Below, piece after piece: positions 16,097 to 26,946 of a DNA stretch of 34,227 bases. The notes under the pieces were generated by a model. That model was given only the letters and a program-made list of their open reading frames with translations, was not told the origin of the DNA and did no database searches. Position 1 is the first letter of the stretch, and each line of letters starts with the position of its first letter. The position numbers were made by a program, and so were the translations under genes. The stretch comes from Mycoplasmoidaceae bacterium (lineage in GTDB: Bacteria; Bacillota_I; Bacilli_A; Mycoplasmatales; Mycoplasmoidaceae), in NCBI GenBank assembly GCA_024427265.1, contig JAKSVP010000007.1, forward strand, positions 1 through 34,227. The letters are read 5' to 3'.

Positions 16097-17898
16097 ATTT
16101 GTTTGAATTGATTAATTAGTTTGTTGATTATTGCTAATGCTTGCTTGTAAACATCACCTTTATTTAAATCAATGCCAACTAATTTAATAATTTCTAATGG
16201 TGGCAATGATGTCCCAGCCTTTAAGAATTTAAAATAATTATTAAGCATCTTTTTATCACCATGATAAATTTTATCTGCGATAACTAAAGCAATTACTTGA
16301 CCTATAGCATATTTGTACACATAGAAGTTTCCCATATAGAAGTGAGGGATTCTTAAGATACTGCTATTTGCTAGACAATATGGATACTTATCCATTTTTG
16401 CTAAAGCTTTCTTGCTTACACCTTCATATTGTTTTCTAGCATCAAGATAAAGTCTTTCTATATCTGCTACTGTAAATGCTTTTCCTTCATTAATTAGTTT
16501 GTTTGCTTCTCATTCAAATTTGCTAAAGAGAATTTGTCTTGTTGTGCAGCCAAAGAATGTTGATAACATATTTTCTAAAATATGTAATGTCATTTGTTTA
16601 TTGTTTTTATATTTCTTTAATCAATAGAAATTTAAAAGCATTTCGTTGCAGATTGAAGGAACTTCACCAACAAACATATCTGTTGAAGCATAAACAGTTT
16701 GTGCTTTGTTAATGTATCAACTGCATACGCTATGACCCATTTCATGTGCAATAGTAGAAACAGAGTCTGTAGAATTGTCAAAATTCATAAGGATATAGTA
16801 TTTGTCCAATCCATATGTGTTGTCGATTGAATAAGCTCCAGTTGTTTTATGTGCTTTTGGCAATCAACTTATTCAATTTTCGTTGAATGCTTTTTTAACT
16901 ACATCTAGATAATCTTTTCCCATAGGAGATAAAGCATTTAAAACTTCATGTTGAGCTTGTTCAATTGTTATGCTAATTTTTTTAGTCATTAAATCAAGTG
17001 TCAAGTCTCAAGGTTCTAGTTCTTTTATGTGGTGAATTTTCTTGATTAAATTTAAACGATGTTTTCGATATTCAATATAAGCTGATTTAAAGCTTGCAAC
17101 ATGCTTGTAAGCAGCTAATAAAATCTTCTCATTAACTTCTTCAGTTTCCAAAGCTGCATTTATGTAGTTTTTGTAGTTCTTAATTTGTGCAAGCTTGTTA
17201 GCCTTTAGATAGTTGTAATATAGGGTCTTTGTTAAGGTATTCTTAACAGTATTAAAAGATTTGTTATAACTGATTCATGCGTTTTTCCTTAAGGCTCTAT
17301 CCTTTGGTTCCCTTAGCAATTTGATGGCATCAGACACTGTTAAAATCTTGTGTGGTTTGCCTTTTGAATCAACTGCATCATCGAATTTTAAATCAGAGTC
17401 AGTTAGTGTAGTATAAATATCGTTGATTCCAGCAGTAGCAGGAGCAACCTTAGTCAACAACAATTCTGACTTCTTATCTAGGACGTGTTTTTTGTTCTTA
17501 AAAATTAGATCAAATTCTCTAGTTCATTCTTTTATTTTTGGATCTTTTAGGTATGCTCTAATTTTGTTTTCGTTTTCTAATACTAAATTTGTTCAATTTG
17601 ATGACTTAAGTGCTAGCTCATTTGCAATATGAACAATTTTTTGTTGTCATCCAATTCAAACTGGGTTGTCTAGTTCTTCTGAATTGTGGTTAACAACATA
17701 CATCAAGAGTCTATTAGCTAATTTTTCTGTTTCTTTGCTTAGAGACAGCCATTCCTTAAAGTTATCTTTTGTCTTATAAAAAGAGTTAACTAGAGCAACT
17801 TGTTCTAGTTCCTTTTTATATCATTGATTAAATAAATCTTCAAGTGATTTATGATTTAAGAGACTTTCTAAGTCTCAATTATATTTATTTGTTCTCAT
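16087..17898 (-). CDS. pepF: Oligoendopeptidase F (M3 family)
   Basis: 603 residues, normal for PepF. It is a cytosolic zinc endopeptidase that cuts imported peptides of roughly 7 to 17 residues. The catalytic HEMGHS is at 385-389, with the downstream Glu of M3 peptidases in [14 protein letters not shown]. The C-terminal block with [18 protein letters not shown] is typical. It works upstream of dipeptidases such as PepD, also in this window. No Shine-Dalgarno sequence precedes the ATG (TTAATTAATATATG). It starts 7 bases after the kinase gene stop, so it is probably co-transcribed with it. Confidence 0.94.
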
Positions 17899-17905
17899 AT
17901 ATTAA

Positions 17906-19015
17906 TTAAATAACGAAAAAGAAAATAATTGCAACTATTATTATCGCAATGGCTAAACCAAAGACAATGGCAAAGAAATATCATTGCTTATATCATTTTT
18001 GGTTTGTCTTGATTGTATCAAGGTCAATTAATGATTCACGTTGATAGAATCTTTGTGAAACAGGTTTAAGCAATGGCGTTGTATCATTTTTTTTATCAAG
18101 TAGAGGCAAACACTTGTTTACATCTTCAATAATTTGGTCTACATCTGTATAACGATTTATCTTTTCTGCTGGTTTAGAAGCAATACAACGATAAATGATG
18201 TTTTCTAATGATGGAGGAATTGTTGGGTTAGATGAGATATTGATCATATCATATCTTAATGGTAACTTAATAGTTCCTCTCTTATCTAGTTGTCCTGAAG
18301 GAAACTTAAGTTGATCAAATGGCAATGTTCCCATAATCATTTCATAAAGGATAACTCCTAAGGAAAAGAAGTCAGATTGAACTGAAATATGTCTTTCTCC
18401 TTGTTTATTAGCATATTCTGCTAATAAGTCAGGAAGAATATAACTTGCAGTTCCGTACAATTCAAGTTCATCTGTCATAACCTTTTTGATGTCATCATTT
18501 ACAACTGATGAAATACCAAAGTCAACAATAACAACTTTTGACAAGTCATGACTTACCATAATGTTTTCTGGTTTTAAGTCACGGTGAATAATTTTTTGTT
18601 TATAGTGGTGTAATTGCTTAATACCGTTTAACATCTTCTTGAAGATGTTTAGAGCAACCTTAGGAGTTAAGCATCCTTGTTTGTTTAAATAACTTCTTAA
18701 GGTTACACCATCAATGTAATCCATAATTAAAACAATTTCATCATTAGGTGTAACTATAACGTTGTGTGTTTTAGCTAAGTTAGGATTTTCCTTTTGAGAA
18801 ATACGGATAGAAGTTAATGCTTCATCACCACGTCTTCTTCAGTATGCATCATTAACTGTATCAGGTTTTTTGAAAACCTTGGCAGCATATTTGGTAGCAG
18901 GATAATCTTTTAGATGTACGATGTAAACGTCACCGTCAGCCCCTGAGCCTAAAACTTTATCTACAATATATTGTGAGTCATATAATGTTGATCCGACTTT
19001 TAATGTTTCAGCCAT
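17906..19015 (-). CDS. prkC: Membrane-anchored serine/threonine protein kinase
   Basis: 369 residues. Hanks-type kinase: glycine loop LGSGADGDVY near 22-31, ATP-binding Lys in YAAKVF, catalytic HRDLKPENIM from His144, DFGIS magnesium loop at about 166, and SDFFSLGVILYEM. After a linker it ends in a single hydrophobic segment (FAIVFGLAIAIIIVAIIFFF) and then stops, so there are no outside PASTA domains as in PrkC of walled Firmicutes; this fits a wall-less cell. It starts 1 base after the PP2C stop; the two form a phosphorylation and dephosphorylation pair. Confidence 0.93.
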
Positions 19016-19016
19016 A

Positions 19017-19769
19017 TTACTTTACACTCACTATAATTCCAGAGATATTATCATCTGAACCATTTTTCAATGCTTGTTGATTTAAAAGTGTCATCTTAAA
19101 TGGCATTGGGCAGAAGATTCTAGTTGCTAAGTCAAACTTAGTGTTGTCTCTTACATATCCATATAAACCATCAGTACATATTAAGAAATATGTACGTTGG
19201 TCAATTACTCCAGAGTTAACATCAAATTTAGCTAGTGAATGATTTGATTCATCAATTAAGTTTGTTAAAGCATGTCATTTATTTTTATTAGCTTCAATTG
19301 TTTGTTCATCAGCATCATTCATAATTAAAAAGTTTTTATAGTTATGGTCATAACTATATTGTTTTATTTCATGAGTAGTTTTATGCTTTCTTATGGCATA
19401 TACTCTTGTATCACCAATGTTGTATGAATAGAATTTGTCACCAATGATGATCAAGACAGCTAAAGTAGTAGAGATGCCAGGTAGCTTGTGTTCTTTACTA
19501 AATTGAGTTAATTTGGTTAATGCTTCAGCTAATGTTTGCTTAAATCATGGAGTTACAGCATCAATATGTCTAGTCTTAGCAAATGTGTCAGCAAATGTAT
19601 TTGCTACAATCTTACTAGCATATTCTGAACCCTTAACTGAGCCTACACCATCACAGACAATAGCACAGAAATCATTTTCAAAGTTGAAAGAACAAGCTAA
19701 GCTGTCTTGGTTAACAGCTCTTTTGCCCTTTCAAGATTTAATTGCAAATTTAATTCTTTTCTTTGTCAT
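19017..19769 (-). CDS. prpC: PP2C-type protein phosphatase
   Basis: 250 residues, the usual size of bacterial PrpC/Stp. Removes phosphate from Ser/Thr targets of the neighbouring kinase. PP2C motifs seen: NQDSLA near the start, CDGVGSVKGSEYAS, STTLAVLIIIGDKFYSYNIGDTRVY, CTDGLYGYV, and the final metal Asp in SDDNISGIIV. Its start lies inside the end of rlmN (20-base overlap) and its stop is 1 base before the kinase start, so gmk-rlmN-prpC-kinase form one unit. Confidence 0.92.
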
Positions 19770-20799
19770 GGTGTTGGATTCTAAGTTGACCACAAGCCGC
19801 AGCAATTTTTGTACCACGTTCCAATCTAATGGTTGCCTGTAATTTATTCTTATTAAGAATATTAAAGAATTGTCTCACTCTTTTACTTCTTTTAAAATTA
19901 CTTAGATATGTTTCATTATAAGGAATTAAATTAACATAACATAACAGACCTTTTAGAAGTTTAACAAGTTCTAAAGCATTTTCATCACTATCATTAATGC
20001 CATCAAGTAAGATGTATTCAAATGTTAAACGACGATTAGAAATATCAAAATATTTCTTGCATGTGTCTATTAGCTTAGCTAATGGATAAGTTTTGTTAAC
20101 TGGCATTAGCTTATTTCTAGTAACATCATTAGATGCATGTAAGCTGATAGCAATATTGATTTGTGGTAAAGCCTTAGCAAAGTCAAGGATTTTATTACAT
20201 AAACCACAAGTTGAGATAGTAATATGTCTTGAGCCAATTTCTAATCCATGTTGGTTTGTAATAATTTTCAATGCAGCAACAACATTATCAAAGTTATCTA
20301 ACGGCTCACCAATCCCCATTACAACAATATTAGAAAGCTTTGCTTTTTCATTTTCTAGTAGTCAATTATTGGCATGAATGAATTGCAAAACGATTTCACT
20401 AGCTTCTAGATTTCTAATCTTTTTGTGTGTTCCACTTGCGCAGAAAGCGCAACCCATGTTACAACCAACTTGAGTAGAAACACAAACTGAATATCCATAA
20501 TCAAACTTCATTATGACTGTTTCAATGAAGTTGTTGTCTTTAAGCTGGAATAGAAACTTTATAGTTTCTTTGTTTTCATCTGTTAATACTTTTACTATAG
20601 ACAAAGTATCAAAAACAAATAATTGTGATAAAACATCTTGGTTTGTTTTACCAATATTTGACATTGATTTAAAATTAGTTACATTCTTTTTATAAACTCA
20701 ATTGAATAATTGTTTAGCCACATAAGGTTTAAGATTATGTTTGGCTAAACATTCTTCAAGTGTTGTTAAATCGTAATTGTAAAAAGACGTTTGTTTCAT
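19750..20799 (-). CDS. rlmN: Dual-specificity RNA methyltransferase RlmN
   Basis: 349 residues. Radical-SAM enzyme that methylates C2 of A2503 in 23S rRNA and A37 in some tRNAs. The 4Fe-4S cluster motif CNMGCAFC gives Cys113, Cys117 and Cys120; MGIGEPLDNFDNV is the SAM-binding GEP block; SLHAS and the late Cys in AACGQLR, one of the two reactive Cys, are present. It needs Fe-S clusters, which the Suf operon in this window could supply. The start codon overlaps the gmk stop by one base (TAATG). Confidence 0.95.
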
Positions 20800-21380
20800 T
20801 ATTTGCCTAACAATTCTTTGTTAAGAATAGAAGCTAAACGTTTCTTAGCTTTGCTAACAGAGTCATTGACAATAACATATTTAAATAAATGTTTCTTTGT
20901 CATTTCTCATTTAGATTGATTCAATCTTTGTTTAACAATGATTTCTGGTTCTGTGCGTCTATTTCTTAGACGTTTTTCAAGCTCAGTTAAACTTGGAGGA
21001 GAAATGAAGATTGTTACTAATTTTCTTTTGCGTCTTCAATTCTTTAGAATTTGCATAACACCTTGCATTTCAATTTCAAGGAATACATTTCTGCCTTTAC
21101 GCAAGTTGTCCTTAACAAATTTTCTAGGCGTGCCATAGTAGTTGTTTACATAAATTGCTCATTCAAGCATTTTGTGTCTATTTATAGCATTTTCAAATTT
21201 TTTACGTGTAACGTAGAAATAGTCAACACCTTCTTTTTCTCCAGGTCTTCTGTCTCTTGTTGTCATAGAAATAGAGAAGATGGTGTTGTACTTCTTTTGA
21301 TCAATAATACCAGATCAGACAGTTTTCTTGCCTGCACCTGATGGACCACATATAACTATTAATTTACCTTTTTTTAACAT
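20799..21380 (-). CDS. gmk: Guanylate kinase
   Basis: 193 residues. Phosphorylates GMP to GDP. P-loop GPSGAGKKTV at the N-terminus, SMTTRDRRPGEKEGVDYFYV for GMP binding, YYGTPRKFV, and FISPPSL. The P-loop has Lys-Lys-Thr where most have Lys-Gly/Ser-Thr, a mild variation. Head of the gmk-rlmN-prpC-prkC unit. No Shine-Dalgarno sequence is seen in front of the ATG. Confidence 0.95.
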
Positions 21381-21431
21381 AAATAAATTATTAATTATTA
21401 TATATTTAATCTATCTATATATATTTATCTA

Positions 21432-21460
21432 AATAAAAATAGAAGGTTATACCTTCTATA
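21432..21460 (-). terminator. Intrinsic terminator of gap-pgk
   Basis: ATAGAAGGT (21439-21447) pairs with ACCTTCTAT (21451-21459); on the minus strand TTTTATTT follows. Confidence 0.85.
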
Positions 21461-21461
21461 A

Positions 21462-22694
21462 TTACTTCTTAAATAGCCCTGGGAGCTTATCTCCGGCAAT
21501 AACAGCAAGTGTTGCGCCACCACCAGTTGAGATAAAGCTAAAGGATGATTTGCCAACTTTCTTGGTTGCAGCACCAGCAGTATCTCCACCGCCAATTAAA
21601 CTGAAGGCACCATTAGTTGTTGCATTAGCAATTGCTTTAGCAATTTCATTTGTTGATTTAGAAAAGTTTTCAAATTCACTTACACCAAGTGGCCCATTTC
21701 AGAAAATGGTTTTAGCATGTGAGATAACTTTTACAAATTGTTTAATTGATTTATGACCAAGATCCATTGCCATCATCTTTGATGGGATTCTATCAATTGA
21801 TACATTAATCCCCGCTTCATCTTTAAACTCTGAAGCAACAGTTAAATCAATTGGAAGAATAATCTTATCTTTATATTTGCTATATAAAGTTTTAGCCAAT
21901 GATTTCATTTCGGTTTCCACTAAACTTTTGCCCATTTCGATTCCATTAGCTGCTAAGAAAGTATTTGCCATGCCTCCACCAATTAAAACTTGGTCAGACA
22001 TTTCCATTAGAGCTTTTAACAAAGTTATCTTATCTGCAATTTTAGCTCCACCAATAATAGAAACTATTGGTTTAGTTGCGTAACGGTCAAACTTAGAAAT
22101 GTTTTCTAATTCATTTTGAATTAATGGACCGATACATTTTGTTTTGATATATTTAGCAATACCGGCATTTGATGCATGACCACGGTGAATTGTGGCAAAT
22201 GCATCATTTACAAACACATCGCCTAAGCTCGCTCAGAACTTAGCTAAGTTGTGGTTGTTCTTGCTTTCAAGTTTTATGACTTGTTTAGTTTTTAAATTAA
22301 CATCTTGGTATCTAGTATTTTCAAGTAAGATGATTTGGTTGCTCTTCATTCTCTTTATAAGAGCAGGTAGTTTCTTACTATGATTGTCTTTGACAAAAGT
22401 AACAGTATATTTTGGATATAGTTTTCTTAATTCTGCTGCTACAGGAGCTAAAGATTTTTTGCCAGATTTGATATCATCAATAGATTTAATTCTAGATAAA
22501 TGTGATAACAAGATAACTTTAGCTTTAGCCTTTAACAAATAATCAATTGTTGGTTTAGCAGCTAAAATTCTTGTAAGACTTGTTATCTTCCCGTCTTTAA
22601 TGGGAACATTAAAATCTACTCTAACAAGACAATGCTTATTAGTTACATTTGTATTTTGTAATGTTGGTATTTGACTAACTAATGTTTGTTTCAT
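21462..22694 (-). CDS. pgk: Phosphoglycerate kinase
   Basis: 410 residues, standard. Makes ATP and 3-phosphoglycerate from 1,3-bisphosphoglycerate, one of two ATP-yielding steps of mycoplasma glycolysis. Seen: VRVDFNVPIKDG, LLSHLSRIKS, FVNDAFATIHRGHAS, IIGGAKIADKI, ANTFLAANG, WNGPLGVSEFE, and GGGDTAGAATK near the end. It starts 1 base after the gap stop, with no separate ribosome binding site, so translation is probably coupled. Confidence 0.97.
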
Positions 22695-22695
22695 A

Positions 22696-23691
22696 CTATA
22701 AGCTTAATAAGTATTTTAATGTTCTAATTAGTTGGCAAGTGTAACTTGCTTCGTTATCGTATCAAGTGAATAATTTGTAAAGTCTTTTGCCATCAACTTC
22801 TAACATCATTGTTAAATTTGGATCAAAGATTGATCCATGAGTTTGACCAATGATATCAGCAGAAACAATTTCGTCATCGTTGTAACCTAATGTATCACTA
22901 CATTTAGATTTAACAAATTTGTTGATTTCTTCAACAGATGGTGATTTCTTTAGTTCAAGAACTAAATCAACAATTGAACCAGTAATAGTTGGAACCCTTA
23001 CTGCAATCCCATGCATCTTTCCTTTTAATTCAGGGATAACTAGGCCAATTGCTTTAGCAGCACCAGTTGTTGTTGGCACCATGCTAACACCTGCTGCACG
23101 AGATCTTCTTAGATCTTTATGCGGAGCATCTTGTAATCTTTGGTCTGCAGTATAAGCATGAATTGTTGTCATAAAACCTTTAACAATTCCATACTTATCA
23201 TTAATGATCTTAGCTAAAGGAGCTAGAGCATTAGTTGTACAGCTAGCACCAGAAACAATAACATCATTCTTTGTTAAGATCTTATGGTTAACACCATAAA
23301 CTATAGTCTTAACATCTCCACCTTTGGCAGGAGCAGAAATTAGCACTTTCTTTGCACCAGCTTTGATGTGCTTACTAGCACCATCTAAAGAAACAAATTT
23401 TCCTGTGCATTCTACAACTAAGTCAACTTTAAGTTGTTTTCATGGAAGTAATTCTGGATCTTTTTCTGCAAAGATAGGAATTTTCTTTCCATTAACTATG
23501 ATGTTCTTACTATCGTAAGAAACCTTAGCATCTAATTGTCTATATACTGAGTCATACTTTAGTAAGTGTGCTAAAGTTCTTGGGTCAGTTAAATCATTGA
23601 TTGCCACAATGTTTAATGATTTATCTTTTAGAACGTTTCTAAAGAAAAGTCTACCGATTCTTCCAAAACCGTTAATCGCGATTCTTTTCAT
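22696..23691 (-). CDS. gap: Glyceraldehyde-3-phosphate dehydrogenase
   Basis: 331 residues. NAD-dependent glycolytic enzyme. NAD-binding NGFGRIGRLFFRN, active-site Cys151 in SGASCTTNALAPL, HAYTADQ with the partner His, and the typical end WYDNEASYTCQLIRTLKYL, where the Trp is TGA. AGAGGT precedes the ATG. First gene of gap-pgk; a 10-base inverted repeat covers the likely promoter. Confidence 0.97.
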
Positions 23692-23702
23692 TTTTTTACC
23701 TC

Positions 23703-23727
23703 TTTAATAGTATTTTATACTATTAAA
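23703..23727. promoter_or_regulatory. Perfect inverted repeat over the gap promoter region
   Basis: TTTAATAGTA (23703-23712) and TACTATTAAA (23718-23727), spacer of 5 bases. On the minus strand the centre reads TATAAAAT, a possible -10, 12 to 25 bases before the GAGGT of gap. It could be an operator or an mRNA 5' hairpin. Confidence 0.45.
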
Positions 23728-23765
23728 ATCTTGTTGATTAAGGAAAATATTAAAAGTGTTTTATA

Positions 23766-23771
23766 TATAAT
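23766..23771 (+). promoter_or_regulatory. -10 box of the tandem membrane-protein genes
   Basis: TATAAT ends 10 bases before the ATG at 23782; no Shine-Dalgarno sequence is present, so the mRNA leader is only a few bases long at most. Confidence 0.5.
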
Positions 23772-23781
23772 ATAAAACATT

Positions 23782-24636
23782 ATGATTATTGACGGACTAA
23801 TCTTAGTTTTAATAACTTTGTTTATTTCTGTTGCGATCATTGTTTGCAACAAGTGGATTAGAAAAGTAACTAATAGTTACTTTTTCTGACTAGCACTTGG
23901 GGTTTTCTGATTAATCTGATTATTGGTTTTTAGATTTATCCCCGACTGAAAAATTTATATTGATCAAGCAAAACAAGGATTTGATAATCCTGGCGACTAT
24001 AATCAAAGTTTGATTATTTCTAGAGCTTTCTTGCTTGATGTTTGCCCGTTTTCTGCTTTCTTTTTATGTGTGTTGTTGATTGTTGACCCATCTAGAAAAA
24101 TAGCAAGGAGCTTTGCTCCAATTGCTTTAATTGGTGGGGTAATAACTATCTTCTCATTAACATTTGATGATATGATTGGAGCTAGATTAACAGCACAATT
24201 TATCTTCTTTGGTGATTCACCAAACACTTGCTATTTTATCATGCACTTTATCCAAATTGTGTTGTCAATAGGAATTATGGTTAACACACCAACTAATGGT
24301 TGAAAAGGTTATTTATTAACCTTTGTTATTTTCATTCTTATATATTCTTATGTTGCCATAGTAATGGCATGCACAGGATGCAGATGAAATTGTTCTGGAC
24401 TTTCAGTCAATGACTGAGCAGAAGGAGAATATGCCATGGCAAGAGAAATGTTCAACTTGCCAGCAGACAAGGCAATCTATTTTGCTTTACCAGGGTTCTT
24501 CCTAGTTGGTACAGGCATTATTGCTTTAAAAGACTATGTCTTTTCTAGAGGACATTTCAGTTATGGAAATGCATTCAGTGGTAAGTGATATTACTGATAC
24601 AACTATAGAAAGTTTGTTCCACAAAGGTGATTGTAG
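23782..24636 (+). CDS. Multi-pass membrane protein, DUF5378-like, copy 1
   Basis: 284 residues, six to seven hydrophobic segments. Conserved with the next gene: SRAFLLDVCPFSAFF, then IVDPSRKIARSFAPIALIGG, later CTGCRWNCSGLSVNDW, and a Lys-rich end. The LLDVCPF plus DPSRK plus AP..GG pattern resembles the mycoplasma-specific DUF5378 membrane family; this is from memory of the family. Function unknown. Many Trp are TGA. TAG at 24634 is directly followed by the next ATG, with no spacer base. Confidence 0.7.
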
Positions 24637-25497
24637 ATGAATATTATTGCAGGATATGGGCTTGATTTAATAGTTGTTGCCATTACAACATTAATCTTAG
24701 TCTTTAACAGAAAAACACGTAAGATAGCTAATAGCTATTTCCTATGGATGGGAATAAGTGTTTTTCTACTTGTGTGATATATTGTTTTTCGTTTTGGACA
24801 AGCATGATATGACTTTGGTGTAGAACTATCTAAAGGATTATACAATCCTGAGATGTATGAAAACTCATTCCTAATTTCCAAAGCTTTAATGCTTGATGTC
24901 TGTCCATTAACAGGAATGTTAATGCCAGTATTGCTAATTGCTGATCCTTCAAGAAAAGCAGCAAGATCTATTGCACCTTTATGTTTAACAGGCGCATTCT
25001 TTACTTTATTTGTAGCCATGCCATTTAATGAGGATACAGCATTTACTGCACACTTCATTTTCATAGGAAATGAAGGTTGACCACTTTATTTCTTCCTACA
25101 CGCAGCTAACTTTATTTTGTCATTTGCCGTTATGGCAAATACACCAAGATTTGGTTGGAAAGGAACTCTAGGAATGTATGGTGCTTCTATTGCCATTTAT
25201 CTATACATTATTATTTGCGCCTACTCAACAGGATGTAGGTGAAACTGTTCTGGGGTAGTAGCAAACGATTATATATTTGAAGGAAAGAGACTTGGAGAGT
25301 ATCATGCACCTGCAAAGATTCTTTCAGCAATGTTTGGAGGTATTCCATATTACTGTGTACCATTTGTTTTCTTCCCATTAGGTTCTATATGACTTGCTGC
25401 ATTGAATCATACTAATGATTACATCTTCAAACGTTTCAAACATTTCCAATATCCAAACCAACGTTCAAAAGTTTGATATAACTGATATAAGATATAA
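24637..25497 (+). CDS. Multi-pass membrane protein, DUF5378-like, copy 2
   Basis: 286 residues, paralogue of the previous gene with the same layout: SKALMLDVCPLTGMLMP, LIADPSRKAARSIAPLCLTG, STGCRWNCSGVVANDY. The two copies differ widely outside these blocks, so the duplication is old. The conserved CRWNCSG segment with two Cys is a good candidate for a functional or disulfide site. It begins right after the first copy's stop and ends 2 bases before rbgA, so all are in one transcript. Confidence 0.7.
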
Positions 25498-25499
25498 CA

Positions 25500-26312
25500 A
25501 TGAGTAAAACTATTAACTGGTTCCCTGGCCATATGGCTAAAGCCAACAGAAATATTTTAGAGTCAATCAAAAAGGTTGACTTAGTTTTAGAAGTTGTTGA
25601 CGCTAGAGCAATTAATACAACTAGTAATAAAGAATTTATTAAGTTGAATAAACCTGTTTTAAAAGTAGCTCTAAAATCTGACATTGCTGATATTAAAAAT
25701 ATCAAATGGCAACCAAACTTAATTGTTGGTAGTACTAAAAACAAAAGCTTCAAAACAACTTTACTAAATGAAATAAAAAAGATTTTAGCTCCGCTAGAAG
25801 CTAAAAAGAAAGCTAAGGGAATTATTAAACCAACTTTCTATTTGATGGTTGTTGGTTTACCAAATGTTGGCAAGTCTAGTCTTATCAATTTCTTAGCAAA
25901 TAAAAATATTGCGCCTACAGGAAATCGTCCTGCAGTAACAAAAAAGCAATCTATTTTAAAGATAAGTGAAGATTTATATCTTCAAGACAACCCAGGAGTC
26001 TTCTTTAAAAATGTAGAAGATGTTAAAGAAGGATATGTCTTAGCTTTGTTAAACACAGTTAAGAAGGAAGTTCTTCCTTTGGACGAAGTTTTGCAATATT
26101 GCTACAACTATCTTTCAAATCATTATTACAAACAATTAGCAGCATACTATCATTTAGAATATGCTTTAGCATATAACGATTTTGTTAAGTGGTATGCTAA
26201 TAAAAGACATTTTATTACTGCTAATAACCAATCAGATATTGTAAGAACCCAAGATGCATTATTTGATGACTTTGTCAACGGAAAGATTTGCAAAGTAAAT
26301 TATGAAAACTAA
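25500..26312 (+). CDS. rbgA: Ribosome biogenesis GTPase RbgA/YlqF
   Basis: 270 residues. Circularly permuted GTPase needed for late 50S assembly. Starts with NWFPGHMAKANR, typical of YlqF. The permuted order is visible: G4 region first (ALKSD, 57-61), then G1 GLPNVGKSS at 119-127, then G3 DNPGV at 163-167. The usual NKxD is LKSD here, so the Asn that helps select guanine is missing. A short C-terminal helical domain follows. Overlaps rnhB by 11 bases. Confidence 0.93.
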   Translation: MSKTINWFPGHMAKANRNILESIKKVDLVLEVVDARAINTTSNKEFIKLNKPVLKVALKSDIADIKNIKWQPNLIVGSTKNKSFKTTLLNEIKKILAPLEAKKKAKGIIKPTFYLMVVGLPNVGKSSLINFLANKNIAPTGNRPAVTKKQSILKISEDLYLQDNPGVFFKNVEDVKEGYVLALLNTVKKEVLPLDEVLQYCYNYLSNHYYKQLAAYYHLEYALAYNDFVKWYANKRHFITANNQSDIVRTQDALFDDFVNGKICKVNYEN

Positions 26313-26931
26313 ACCAGTTAATATGTTCGTTTATGAACATAAGTATCAAAAGCTTGGGCACAAACTTATTGCTGGAGTTGACGAAGTAGGAAGAGGCTGT
26401 TGAGCAGGGCCAGTAGTCGCTTGCGCTTGTATCTTGCCAGTTGGTTATGAAAACAAAGCAATCAAAGATTCTAAAGTTCTTTCTATAAAGAAAAGAGAAG
26501 AACTTGCTCAAACTATTAAAGAAAATTGTATAGCTTTTGCTATAGCTTATGTTGATGCTCCAAGAATTGATATTATCAATATAAAGGAAGCAGCCAAAGA
26601 AGCAATGGTTAAGGCTTTAAATAATCTAAAGATAAAACCTACATGCGTGCTTGTAGATGCAGAAGATATAAAGTTTGCTAAAGCAACTGTTGTGCCAATT
26701 ATTAAAGGCGATGCAAAATCAACTTCAATAGCCGCAGCAAGCATTATAGCAAAAGTTTATCGGGACAAGATCCTTAATGATCTTGATAAGCAGTATCCTC
26801 AATATGGTTTTGCTAAAAACAAAGGATATGGAACAATGGTTCACTTACGTGCACTCAAACAATATGGTCCAGTTAAGTCAATCCACCGTTTCAGTTATAA
26901 ACCTGTTAAGCAAGTATTAAAAAACAGCTAA
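26302..26931 (+). CDS. rnhB: Ribonuclease HII
   Basis: 209 residues. Removes RNA primers and single ribonucleotides from DNA. Metal residues Asp27 and Glu28 in AGVDEVGRGCWAGPV, the third Asp in LVDAED, and Asp in KGDAKSTSIAAASIIAKVYRD, followed by the KNKGYGTMVH block. The pairing rbgA-rnhB is common in Firmicutes. Its TAA overlaps the stop of the convergent minus-strand gene. Confidence 0.95.
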
Positions 26932-26946
26932 TTAGCTGTTTTTTCT
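26919..26946. terminator. Bidirectional intrinsic terminator at overlapping gene ends
   Basis: AAAAAACAGC TAATTA GCTGTTTTTT, symmetrical, used by rnhB from the left and the membrane-protein gene from the right; both stop codons fall in the loop. Confidence 0.85.

Noticed and set aside
19513..21341. Plus-strand open frames opposite prpC, rlmN and gmk
   Set aside because: The minus-strand genes have complete family motifs across the same bases.
24003..25064. Minus-strand open frames opposite the membrane-protein pair
   Set aside because: They are shadows of strongly hydrophobic plus-strand genes and lack starts with ribosome binding sites.
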